The notes under the pieces: model-generated
What the model saw: only the letters and a program-made list of their open reading frames with translations
Told to the model about the DNA's origin: nothing
Databases searched by the model: none
Translations under genes and position numbers: made by a program
From: Planctomycetota bacterium
GTDB lineage: Bacteria > Planctomycetota > J058 > JAJDCP01
NCBI GenBank assembly: GCA_029260765.1
Contig: JAJDCP010000003.1
Location: 1-64,000 of the forward strand
Reading direction: 5' to 3'
DNA length: 64,000 bases
Shown: positions 8,700 to 16,442 of the stretch, piece by piece
How positions within the stretch are numbered: position 1 is the stretch's first letter
Layout: each line of letters begins with the position of its first letter

Positions 8700-9657
8700 A
8701 ACGGATCCTGGGATCAAGGAAGGCGTACATCACGTCGACGGCCAGGTTGCTGAGCACCAACAGGGTGCCCGACAACATCACGAGGGTCTGGGTCACAAAG
8801 TAGTCACGGTTCAGCGCCGAACGTACGAACTCCTGTCCGAGGCCGGGAAGGCCGAAGATCTCCTCTACGATCAACGAGCCAGTCATGATGAAAGCGACCG
8901 CCGGGCCGAGGAAGGATACCACCGGCATCAGACCGCCACGCAGGGCATGGCGGAAGATGACCTTCCATTCTGGCAGGCCTTTGGAGCGCGCCGTTTTGAT
9001 GTAGTCCTGGTGGATCACGTCGAGCATGCCTGCTCGGGTCAAGCGGGCGATGCGGGCCGTGTACGGCAACGACAACGACACTGCGGGCAGCAGCAAGGCT
9101 TCCGGCCGCGGAATGCCGAACGGCGCCCCGAACACGGTGAACTCTGTCCACCAGAAGTCCGTGTAGGTTACCTGCAACCAGCCGAGCCAAAGCGCGAACA
9201 CTGCGACAAGGGCCGGAGCGACGACGAATGTCGGCAACGACAGTCCCAACATCGCAAAAGACATGCTGCCGTAATCGAACAGCGTGTTCTGTTTGAGCGC
9301 CGAGAGCACCCCGCTACTGATGCCGACCAGCATGGCGATGCACAGCGCGGACATGCCCAGCCACAGCGACGGCCCCCACTTCTTTTCCACCAGCTCGTTG
9401 ATCGTGAAGCTCTTGTACTTGAACGATGGCCCGAGATCGAAGCGCATCAGGTCGGCCACGTAGTAGTAGAACTGCACGTACACTGGCTGATCCAAGTGCC
9501 GCCGCTTCATGATCTGTTCTTCGATCTCTTTGGGCAGATCCTTCTCCTGGGTGTACGGCCCCCCAGGCGCAGCCCGCACTAGAGCGAAGGTCAGTGCCGC
9601 AAGAATGAAGATGATCACCGGCACCTCGATGAGGCGCCGCAGAAGATAGCGGCCCAT
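8692..9657 (-). CDS. Oligopeptide ABC transporter permease (OppB type)
   Basis: 321 residues from the ATG at 9657, 2 bp after the binding-protein gene. The N-terminus has the classical first helix (YLLRRLIEVPVIIFILAAL) with RAAPGGP after it, then a periplasmic loop and five further helices. The EAA-type cytoplasmic loop reads DYIKTARSKGLPEWKVIFRH and the C-terminal family signature IFGLPGLGQ is present. The length is normal. It forms the membrane pore with the OppC-like subunit. Confidence 0.94.
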   Translation of the reverse strand: MGRYLLRRLIEVPVIIFILAALTFALVRAAPGGPYTQEKDLPKEIEEQIMKRRHLDQPVYVQFYYYVADLMRFDLGPSFKYKSFTINELVEKKWGPSLWLGMSALCIAMLVGISSGVLSALKQNTLFDYGSMSFAMLGLSLPTFVVAPALVAVFALWLGWLQVTYTDFWWTEFTVFGAPFGIPRPEALLLPAVSLSLPYTARIARLTRAGMLDVIHQDYIKTARSKGLPEWKVIFRHALRGGLMPVVSFLGPAVAFIMTGSLIVEEIFGLPGLGQEFVRSALNRDYFVTQTLVMLSGTLLVLSNLAVDVMYAFLDPRIRYD

Positions 9658-9659
9658 GG

Positions 9660-11279
9660 CTACTCCGGCTCAGCGATGTAGATATCGCGGAACGGATGCA
9701 GATCGCGCACGTTCGGGTACCAACCCATAATGTCTTCGTTGAGCATGTACTGGTTGACGTAGAAGTAGATCGGAGCGATCGGCAGGTGGTCACGGCAGAG
9801 CAGAGTCTCGGCCTCGCGGAACAACCCGAAGCGTGCCGCCTGGTCTTGCGTCACGGACGCCTGGGCGATCAGCGCGTCGTACCGCTGATTGCTCCAGCCG
9901 GTGTTGTTGTTGCCGCCGTCGGTGACGAACATGTCCATGAACGTATTGGGGTCGGTATAGTCACCGATCCAGCCCGCCCGAGCGATCTGGTAGTCGAGCT
10001 CGTCGACCCGGTCGAGGTACACCTTCCATTCGGTGTTCTCGAGGCTGACGCTGACGCCCAGGTTCTTCCCCCACATATCGACGATGGCCTCGGCCACCTG
10101 CTTGTGGGACTCGTTGGTGTTGTACAGCAGGGAGACCGGCGGCAGCCCCTTGCCTTCGGGGAAGCCCGCCTCAGCCAACAACTCTCGGGCACGGAAAGGG
10201 TCGTAGGACACACCTTCACCCGCAGTGTAGTTGTGGATTCCCGGAGGCACGTGGGACTCAGCCGGGATCTGTCCGCCCTTGAGCACGCGGGAGCAGATGG
10301 TCTCGCGGTCGATGGCCATCGCAAACGCTCTGCGCACCAGAGGGTTGTCAAACGGTGCCTTGGTGGTGTTGAAACGGTAGAAGTACGCGCCCAGATACGG
10401 CGAGGCGTCGTAATCAGGGTGCAGCTTCACCTCGTCGATGCGCGTCGAGGGCACCGAGCGGATCCACTGCAGCTCGCCGGCCAGGAATTTGTCCACCGAG
10501 GTGTCCTGGTTGGCCAGCCCCAGAGCATGGATCGTCTGCAACAGGACCTTGTCGGCGTCCCAGTAGTTCGGGTTCTTGGTCATCACGATCTCAACGTTCA
10601 GTTTCCATTCGCTGAGCGTAAAAGGACCGTTGCCGACGAAGTTCTCTGCGCGGGTCCACCTCTGGCCATGCTTGGTGACGGTGGCCGGGTGGACGGGCAT
10701 GTATGTCTCGAAGCAGGCAAGATCGAGGAAATAGGGTGTCGAGGCGCGCAAGGTAATGCGCAGGGTGTGCTCGTCCAGGGCGTGGACACCGACCTTGTCG
10801 AAGTCGGTGATGACGCGCTTCGTGTAGTCTTCCGCATTATCGATACACCAGAGCATATATGCGTATTGCGCGGGGTCCCCGTAGTCGGGCGTCGAGCTCA
10901 GCACGCGCTCGTAGGAAAACACGAAGTCTTGTGCGGTCAGCGGATCGCCATTGGACCACAGGGCATTGTTGCGCAGATGGAAGGTGTAGATCAGGCCATC
11001 TGCGGAAACCTCCCAGCTCTCGGCCACGCCGGGCAGTGGCTCTAGCGTCTCGGGATGGTGCCGCACCAGCCCCTCGAACAACGCCAGGGCGAGGTTGTGC
11101 TCAGGCACGCCCGTCATCTTGGCTGGATCGAGAGTTTCCGGCTCGGCGTCGTTGTTGAAGACCAACACCTGCTGCTCGGGAGGCGCGGGCGGGATGTCAA
11201 AGTCATCCTGGGCCCAGGCAGGGCAGCTGAGGGCGGCCACGACGAGCAGGCAAACGGTTCGTGAGATTCTGGAGCTCAT
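9660..11279 (-). CDS. Periplasmic oligopeptide-binding protein (OppA type, SBP family 5)
   Basis: 539 residues from the ATG at 11279. The signal peptide ends in CPAWAQ, with no lipobox Cys at the cleavage site, so the protein is probably soluble and periplasmic. Family-5 binding-protein features include the N-terminal EPETLDPAKMTG segment, SWEVSADGLIYTFHLR and the NGPFTLSEWK region with NPNYWDADKV. It is the first gene of the transporter operon; a TTGACA promoter lies about 75-100 bp upstream. Ligands are presumably short peptides, by family. Confidence 0.93.
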   Translation of the reverse strand: MSSRISRTVCLLVVAALSCPAWAQDDFDIPPAPPEQQVLVFNNDAEPETLDPAKMTGVPEHNLALALFEGLVRHHPETLEPLPGVAESWEVSADGLIYTFHLRNNALWSNGDPLTAQDFVFSYERVLSSTPDYGDPAQYAYMLWCIDNAEDYTKRVITDFDKVGVHALDEHTLRITLRASTPYFLDLACFETYMPVHPATVTKHGQRWTRAENFVGNGPFTLSEWKLNVEIVMTKNPNYWDADKVLLQTIHALGLANQDTSVDKFLAGELQWIRSVPSTRIDEVKLHPDYDASPYLGAYFYRFNTTKAPFDNPLVRRAFAMAIDRETICSRVLKGGQIPAESHVPPGIHNYTAGEGVSYDPFRARELLAEAGFPEGKGLPPVSLLYNTNESHKQVAEAIVDMWGKNLGVSVSLENTEWKVYLDRVDELDYQIARAGWIGDYTDPNTFMDMFVTDGGNNNTGWSNQRYDALIAQASVTQDQAARFGLFREAETLLCRDHLPIAPIYFYVNQYMLNEDIMGWYPNVRDLHPFRDIYIAEPE

Positions 11280-11354
11280 TGCTTCCTCGGGGAGTCAGGC
11301 TCGGCGCGGGGGCACGCGTCCGAGTGGCTTGGAAACAGCGTCGACAGGCTGCCA

Positions 11355-11383
11355 TGGTTAACAGCTCCCATCGGCCCTGTCAA
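11355..11383 (-). promoter_or_regulatory. Sigma70-type promoter for the opp operon
   Basis: On the minus strand a perfect -35 TTGACA (11378-11383) is followed after 17 bp by TAACCA (11355-11360), a weak -10. Transcription would begin near 11348, about 70 nt before the oppA ATG. Confidence 0.5.
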
Positions 11384-11517
11384 GCACGACGTAGTGAGGG
11401 CCATGCTTATTCCCTTCTGGGCCGTAAACATGGCCTCGCAGGCAGACAAAGCAGTGACACAAGCGGGCTAGACTGCGACGCCCGTCCCCCTCCCAAGGCC
11501 CGCCCGACGCGGTATCC

Positions 11518-11546
11518 TTGACAGCTGTGAGGATCCGATCTATGTT
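11518..11546 (+). promoter_or_regulatory. Near-consensus sigma70-type promoter
   Basis: TTGACA (11518-11523), a 17-bp spacer and TATGTT (11541-11546). The ATG at 11542 lies inside this -10 and so cannot be the translation start. The expected transcript starts near 11553, giving a leader of about 30 nt to the ATG at 11584. Confidence 0.75.
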
Positions 11547-11583
11547 TCGGTATCTGACCCCCACTCACCCCGAGGCCCGAGCC

Positions 11584-12018
11584 ATGCGCGTCGCGTTGGG
11601 ATGCCTGATCTTTCTGCTGGTTTGCGCCGCGGGATGCAAGACCATCCAGACCCGCGAAGAGCGCGAAGCCAGCCAACGCTCCTCACGGTTGAAGCCGACC
11701 ATTGTCGACATCCCTGAACAGTGGTCCAAGCATGTCTACGGACCCCAGGCGAAAGCGGCCTTTGTGCACCATGAGCTGCGCACTTTGGACGACGGCAGCG
11801 ACCACACCATTTACTGGGTCTATGATCACCGCTTCCGGCTGGTCGGCTATTTCACCGAATACGGCAACACCTACCGCCTGGACAAGTCCGGCGATCCGGT
11901 GGATGTGGGCAACCACACTCCCGACCAGAGTGTGCTGAAGCTGTGCGGCGGGCAAGGCCCGCTGTTGGATGCGCCCTTCGAACGTCCGAAGCTCAATCCC
12001 GACTCCGAGGACGAGTGA
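11584..12018 (+). CDS. Lipoprotein of unknown function, first gene of the pilT operon
   Basis: 144 residues. I chose the ATG at 11584 because the signal peptide begins there, GAGG lies 8 bases upstream, and the alternative ATG at 11542 falls in the promoter -10. The lipobox is VCAAGC. The mature part has an Arg/Glu-rich start and then a conserved-looking core with SKHVYGPQAKAAFVHHELRTL, WVYDHRFRLVGYF and YGNTYRLD; I recognise no named family. The gene ends 12 bp before pilT, so the protein may belong to the cell envelope side of a pilus or motility system; that is inference from position. Confidence 0.75.
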   Translation: MRVALGCLIFLLVCAAGCKTIQTREEREASQRSSRLKPTIVDIPEQWSKHVYGPQAKAAFVHHELRTLDDGSDHTIYWVYDHRFRLVGYFTEYGNTYRLDKSGDPVDVGNHTPDQSVLKLCGGQGPLLDAPFERPKLNPDSEDE

Positions 12019-12030
12019 AAGGAAGCCGTT

Positions 12031-13134
12031 TTGGCACCTGTCAGTCTGGACCGTCTACTGCAGATGATGAAGAAGTACGACGCGTCCGACCTGCATTTGA
12101 AGGCCGGCTCCCCACCGATTTTCCGCATCTCCGGGCGTATCCGCCTGTTCGAATCGGCTCCCCTCGACAACGAGACCATCCACGCCATGTTCCAGGGCAT
12201 CGCGACGCCCAAGCAACAGCGCGCGCTCGAAGAGGATCAGGACGTCGACTTTGCGCATAGCATGGCCGGCAGCGGGCGGTTCCGGGTCAACACCTTCTAC
12301 CAACGCGGCTCGTTGAGCATCGCGATCCGCCGGGTCAAACTCAAGGTGCCGACCTTCGAACAGCTCAATCTGCCGAAGGCGGTGATGACCAAGATCGCCA
12401 GTTTCCGGCGGGGTCTGGTGATCGCGGTCGGGGTGACCGGTTCGGGGAAGTCGACGACTCTCGCCTCCATGATCGGACACGTCAACAAGACGCGCCGCTG
12501 CCATATCCTCACTCTGGAAGACCCGATCGAGTATCTGCACGCAGACGATAAGGCCTTCATCAACCAGCGCGAAGTCGGCATCGACGTGTTCGACTTCCAC
12601 CGAGGGCTGCGCTCGGCATTGCGGCAGGACCCCGATGTGATCCTGATCGGCGAGATGCGTGACGAGTCGTCTCTTGAGATCGCACTCTCCGCAGCAGAGA
12701 CCGGGCATCTCGTGTTCGGTACCCTGCATGCGTCCAGCGTTCCCCAGAGCATCAGCCGAATCCTTGACCTGTTTCCTGAAGCGCGCCACCGCCAGATCCG
12801 CCAGTCGCTGGCGTTCAATCTGAAAGCGATCGTCGCCCAGAAGATATTGCCCGCTTCCAAACCTGGGCTTCAATTGGTAGTGGCCCAGGAGATCATGATC
12901 GTCAATGCTGCCGTCACCAAGTTGCTGCGCGAAGGTGAGATCAAGAAGCTCGCCACAGTGCTACGCAGCTCGAAAGAGGAGGGCATGCAAGATTTCAACC
13001 AGTCGCTGCACAAGTTGTGCAGGGCTGGCCTGATCAGCGAGAAGACCGCGCTCGAGGCATCACACAATCCCGACCAGCTCAAGATGCAGCTGACGGGTAT
13101 CGTGTTGTCCGAGGACCGCAAGATCACCGAGTGA
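12031..13134 (+). CDS. pilT: Type IV pilus retraction ATPase PilT-like
   Basis: 367 residues from a TTG at 12031, supported by AAAGGA about 7 bases upstream and by the typical N-terminal LDRLLQMMKKYDASDLHLKAGSPP layout, which would be lost with the later ATG. Hexameric secretion ATPase motifs are complete: Walker A GVTGSGKSTT near residue 134, the Asp box (TLEDPIEYLH), Walker B ILIGEMRD and the His box HLVFGTLHASS. The lack of a C-terminal tetracysteine region and the length fit PilT/PilU rather than PilB. It should depolymerise pili at the inner membrane. It is co-transcribed with the preceding lipoprotein and the following FHA-like gene (3-bp gap). Confidence 0.93.
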   Translation: MAPVSLDRLLQMMKKYDASDLHLKAGSPPIFRISGRIRLFESAPLDNETIHAMFQGIATPKQQRALEEDQDVDFAHSMAGSGRFRVNTFYQRGSLSIAIRRVKLKVPTFEQLNLPKAVMTKIASFRRGLVIAVGVTGSGKSTTLASMIGHVNKTRRCHILTLEDPIEYLHADDKAFINQREVGIDVFDFHRGLRSALRQDPDVILIGEMRDESSLEIALSAAETGHLVFGTLHASSVPQSISRILDLFPEARHRQIRQSLAFNLKAIVAQKILPASKPGLQLVVAQEIMIVNAAVTKLLREGEIKKLATVLRSSKEEGMQDFNQSLHKLCRAGLISEKTALEASHNPDQLKMQLTGIVLSEDRKITE

Positions 13135-13137
13135 GCC

Positions 13138-14694
13138 ATGCCCGATTTCGTTGCGTCGAACGGTAAGAAATACAAGGTCCCCAGCGGGCTCAAGATCGAG
13201 ATCGGCTCGTCGGGGTCCGCCAAGCTCTTGATCCCAGGCGTCGACCGCCGCCATGCCATGCTGTTTCAGGATGGTGCGACCTATTACATCAAGCCGATCG
13301 GCGGCACGGTCAAGATAGGCGGCAAGAAGATCAAGGGTGAAAAGGCTCTCAAGCACGGCGTCACCATCCAACTGGGAAGCAAGAAATTCACCTTCCACCA
13401 TAAGTCCAAGGGCATGAGCGGAGGCTCGAACCTCGACCTCTCGAGCCTGGCAGACGATGACGACGACGAATATGAGGACGACGACGACGAAGAATACGAG
13501 GACGAAGAAGAAGAAGAAGAAGAGGACGACGACGAAGAAGAAGAAGACGACGACGACGACGACGAAGACGAGGACGAGGACGAGGACGAAGACGAGGAAG
13601 AGAAGGAAAAGGAAGAAGAGCCCGAACCCGAACCCGAACCCGAACCCGAACCTGAGCCCACTCCCCCACCCGGCCCGGTACGCCTGCCTGGGCGGGGCAT
13701 CCCTCCACCCGTCGGCCCCCCCAGCGTGCGGGCTGCCGTGCAGCCGCCTGTTGCCCAAGATGAGGAAGTCGCCGAAGCGCCCGAACCCGAGAAGAAGGCC
13801 TCAACCATGCGTGATCGATCCAGCAGACGCAGCTCAAGAGGTGGCGACAAGAAACCCAGTGGACGCCAGCGCAGCCTTTCGCCGCGGGAAGCCTTCTTGT
13901 CACGGCGCGACGACCGCCGCAAGCGACGCGAAGAACGCCGCAGCGATCGGCGCACCGACCCCGAGAAGACTCAAGCCACGCGCGCGCCCGCGCCGAAGAT
14001 TCCGACCTTCCGCAAGAGTGGAGTGCCCACGACTGCCATCCAGTTCGTGCTCGGGGCGCAGAAAGACTTCCTCGATCCGATCCCCATCGGTACCGACCCG
14101 CCCAACCGCTTCCACCTGGGCAATCAGTCCGTTCAAGCGCTGCGCGGGAATCCTGCCCGCGGCGAGCCGGACTGGTTTGTAGAGACCGCCTCGCACTTCC
14201 TCGACGACCGCCTGCCGGGCGCCGACGGGGTGCGGCTGGTGGTGAGCCAGTACAGCAACGACCAGGACTGCCAGACCTTCAATCAGTTCGGCAGCTTCTG
14301 CATGGCTGATTCGCCCGGAGCCCAGCTGATCGGGCGGCTCGAGATGCTCAAACAACATCCCCGCTGCAGCGTCTTGCCGGTCGAGGGGGTGAACCCGGCG
14401 GCTACGGAGGCCTATGCGGCGTTGATGGACGCCCTGATCGATGGCAGCGACCCGGATAAGATCCGCGTGGGCGTGTATGGAATCTGGAGCGACCTGCAGG
14501 TCGAATACCTGTTGCTGGCGCTGAAGACCTTCTATCCACGTTTCCCACAGGTGGCCGTCTGCCAGCCGCTGTGCGCCAGTCCGGACACGCAAGCCCACTT
14601 CCAGGCGATGTCGAAGTTCCACGCGCTGGGCATGACCATCATCAGCGACCTGCGTCAATACTCCCAGTGGATGGGGCTGCCCTTCTACTTCTGA
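13138..14694 (+). CDS. FHA-like domain, acidic repeat linker and isochorismatase-fold C-terminus
   Basis: 518 residues. The N-terminal 85 residues look like a small FHA domain (GVDRRHAMLFQDG, VKIGGKKIKG, GVTIQLGSKKFTF). Residues about 105-161 are almost pure Asp/Glu, then an EP repeat, a Pro-rich stretch and an Arg-rich basic region (to about 285). From residue 302 the sequence resembles the cysteine-hydrolase (isochorismatase) fold: the catalytic-Asp strand reads VLGAQKDFLDP (D310), and VGVYGIWSDLQVEYLLLAL aligns with the strand carrying the nucleophile. The position normally occupied by the catalytic Cys is Gln454, so it is probably a pseudo-enzyme used for binding. Translational coupling to pilT (3-bp gap) suggests a regulatory or assembly role around pilus retraction, as inference. 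Confidence 0.7.
   Translation: MPDFVASNGKKYKVPSGLKIEIGSSGSAKLLIPGVDRRHAMLFQDGATYYIKPIGGTVKIGGKKIKGEKALKHGVTIQLGSKKFTFHHKSKGMSGGSNLDLSSLADDDDDEYEDDDDEEYEDEEEEEEEDDDEEEEDDDDDDEDEDEDEDEDEEEKEKEEEPEPEPEPEPEPEPTPPPGPVRLPGRGIPPPVGPPSVRAAVQPPVAQDEEVAEAPEPEKKASTMRDRSSRRSSRGGDKKPSGRQRSLSPREAFLSRRDDRRKRREERRSDRRTDPEKTQATRAPAPKIPTFRKSGVPTTAIQFVLGAQKDFLDPIPIGTDPPNRFHLGNQSVQALRGNPARGEPDWFVETASHFLDDRLPGADGVRLVVSQYSNDQDCQTFNQFGSFCMADSPGAQLIGRLEMLKQHPRCSVLPVEGVNPAATEAYAALMDALIDGSDPDKIRVGVYGIWSDLQVEYLLLALKTFYPRFPQVAVCQPLCASPDTQAHFQAMSKFHALGMTIISDLRQYSQWMGLPFYF
13453..13656 (+). repeat. Trinucleotide/hexanucleotide repeat tract inside the FHA-like gene
   Basis: A long GAN run (GAC/GAA/GAG codons, 13453-13620) is followed by five CCCGAA copies (13621-13650) and a degenerate copy. 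It encodes poly-Asp/Glu and then Glu-Pro repeats. The hexamer part could expand or contract in frame by slippage. Confidence 0.8.
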
Positions 14695-14874
14695 GTTGGC
14701 CCCAGCACCGTCGCATACACGGGGGTTCCCCCCCCCACGACGCATCGCGTCAGTTTCCTCCCACTTCCACCGCCAGACTTTCGACATCCCAGCTCAGAAG
14801 TTCTCCGAAGATGCCTCCATACGGGCGAGATCGCCCGGCACGGCATTTGTAACGCTGAGCGTCGGAGGTGAACT

Positions 14875-15153
14875 ATGCGAAGTACATGTCTTGCCCTGCT
14901 GCTTGGAAGCCTGGGGCTCTGCGCCTCGGGCTGCGGCACCACGCTCTCGTTTATCAGCCACTGCGGACCCGTGATCGAGCCCTACGGAGGCGTGAAGCAG
15001 CATCTCGACGCGCTTGACTGGTTCTCCGACGATCCGACGGTGACGCGCAGTGTCTTTCTCGGCAGCACCATGCTGGTCGACTTTCCGTTGAGCCTGGCCA
15101 CCGACACCCTGCTGCTGCCTTTCACCATGGCAGCGGCCACGGAGCCCTGGTGA
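14875..15153 (+). CDS. YceK/DUF1375-like small lipoprotein
   Basis: 92 residues with a strong GGAGGTG ribosome site 4 bases before the ATG. The signal peptide ends in lipobox LCASGC. The mature part has the family pattern: a Cys-Gly-Pro element, PYGGVKQHLDAL, then VDFPLSLATDTLLLPF. The stop overlaps the start of a second family member in TGATG. Function is unknown. It lies downstream of the pilT operon but is separated from it by 180 bp. Confidence 0.8.
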   Translation: MRSTCLALLLGSLGLCASGCGTTLSFISHCGPVIEPYGGVKQHLDALDWFSDDPTVTRSVFLGSTMLVDFPLSLATDTLLLPFTMAAATEPW

Positions 15154-15596
15154 TGCGCGCGCCATGGGCTCTGTTGGGGGCGACGCTGTGCCTGCAAGTG
15201 TGCGGCGGTTGCGCGGCGTCGATGAACGCCATCGGCGATCACCCTATGCCGTACGGCGGCGTCCAGAACGACTTCGCCTGGATGGGCGATCCCGGCTTCC
15301 TGCCAGGATTCGTCTGGGTACTCGACATACCATCCAGCCTTGTCTTGGATTCGGCTCTGCTGCCCTTCACCGTCACAGATTGGCTGCTGCGGCTGGCTTC
15401 CCACAGCGGAGGCTCGGATGTCCCGCGCGAGAGCCCTCCAGCTGATCCGGTCGAGGTGGACACGAAACCCTCGCCACGGACAACCCCCGAGGACAGGCTT
15501 CCGCCCGAGAGTAGAGACCCACCGTGGCCGGACCAACATCTGTGGGAGACCCCCAGCTTCAGCCGGCCGCAGACGCGCGGATCGCTCGCCGATTGA
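15153..15596 (+). CDS. YceK/DUF1375-like lipoprotein with disordered C-terminal tail
   Basis: 147 residues from the ATG at 15153, coupled to the upstream paralogue by a 1-bp stop/start overlap (TGATG). The signal peptide ends in a VCGGC lipobox. The core shows MPYGGVQNDFAWM and LDIPSSLVLDSALLPFTV. Unlike the other family members in this window it adds about 65 residues of Pro/Glu/Asp-rich, probably disordered sequence. Its end is 6 bp from the end of the convergent permease gene. Confidence 0.8.
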   Translation: MRAPWALLGATLCLQVCGGCAASMNAIGDHPMPYGGVQNDFAWMGDPGFLPGFVWVLDIPSSLVLDSALLPFTVTDWLLRLASHSGGSDVPRESPPADPVEVDTKPSPRTTPEDRLPPESRDPPWPDQHLWETPSFSRPQTRGSLAD

Positions 15597-15602
15597 GCCC
15601 AC

Positions 15603-16343
15603 TCAGGCGAGCACCAGAAAACGCAACGCCGCCCCGAGAGCCGCCACCAACAAGAGCACGCGGACCCACCCCAGCCAGCGCGGCCGATTGAACCAGGTCC
15701 CCACAGCAGCTCCCAGGGCGTGGCCGACGGCCAGGTAGGCGCCCGCCTGCCAATCCACCTGTGCAGCCGCCGCAAACAGAGGCAGCGCGCACAGGGAATA
15801 CGCCAAGACCACGGCCACCTTGAGTGCGTTGGCCTTCAACACATCCTGCCCGGCCGCAAACACCAACACTGCGAGCAGCAGGAAGCCGACACCTGCCTGG
15901 ATCAGGCCACCGTACACACCGACGCAGAACATCAGCAGGGCTTGTATCCAGAGGCGGGCTGGAGGCCGCGGCTGCAGCCAGGCCTTGGGCCGCAGCCAGA
16001 GGGAGGCTGCCAGCAACAGGAGAGCGCATCCGAGCAGCTTGAGGATCCAGAACGTCGGCAGCTCCACTGCCAGGCTCGCACCGGCGAGTGCGCCCAGCGA
16101 AGCCCAAGCCGCGTGGCGGAGGACCGGACCGAACGTGAGCAGATCACGCCGCGCGTACAGGACGACCGCCACCAGGTTCTGCACCAGGATGCCGACCCGG
16201 TTGGTTCCGTTGGCCGTCGAGGCGTCGAAACCCAACGCGAGCAGCAGCGGGAGAGTGATGATCGAACCACCGCCCGCGAGCGTATTGGCGACAGCAGCCA
16301 GCATTCCCGCGGCGATCAACAGAGCGATCTCTTGGGGACCCAA
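15603..16343 (-). CDS. TSUP (TauE/SafE) family membrane permease
   Basis: 246 residues. The start is a TTG at 16343 preceded by GGAGGA about 6 bases upstream; the nearby ATG is out of frame. Seven to eight hydrophobic helices are arranged in two homologous halves. The typical N-terminal half-signature NTLAGGGSIITLPLLLALG and GTNRVGIL are present, with a second-half counterpart GGLIQAGVGFLLLAVL. Family members export or import sulfur compounds (sulfite, taurine-derived sulfonates) or other anions. No neighbouring gene reveals the substrate. Confidence 0.88.
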   Translation of the reverse strand: MGPQEIALLIAAGMLAAVANTLAGGGSIITLPLLLALGFDASTANGTNRVGILVQNLVAVVLYARRDLLTFGPVLRHAAWASLGALAGASLAVELPTFWILKLLGCALLLLAASLWLRPKAWLQPRPPARLWIQALLMFCVGVYGGLIQAGVGFLLLAVLVFAAGQDVLKANALKVAVVLAYSLCALPLFAAAAQVDWQAGAYLAVGHALGAAVGTWFNRPRWLGWVRVLLLVAALGAALRFLVLA

Positions 16344-16442
16344 GCAAGCTCCTCCGGCATTTTTTCTGGAACCGAAGCCGCTGAACTGCTAGTTTACCTG
16401 CCCTGAAAACCGCTTTGGAACCAGAAGCTGCCGGGGAAAAGC

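Larger units (their letters stand above)
11280..11583. other. Divergent control region between the opp operon and the lipoprotein-pilT operon
   Basis: About 300 bp without a gene. It carries a leftward promoter for oppA (11355-11383) and a rightward near-consensus promoter (11518-11546) for the lipoprotein-pilT operon. I see no strong hairpin or operator palindrome between them. Confidence 0.6.

Noticed and set aside
11542-11583. ATG at 11542 as start of the lipoprotein
   Set aside because: The codon lies in the -10 hexamer of the TTGACA-N17-TATGTT promoter, and the signal peptide begins at 11584.
13621-13656. Possible CRISPR or other array from the CCCGAA repeats
   Set aside because: Tandem hexamers without spacers inside a coding region. 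No CRISPR-like spaced repeats were seen anywhere in the window.
13284-13955. Minus-strand poly-Ser frame
   Set aside because: It is the complement of the acidic GAN repeat of the FHA-like gene, not a protein gene.
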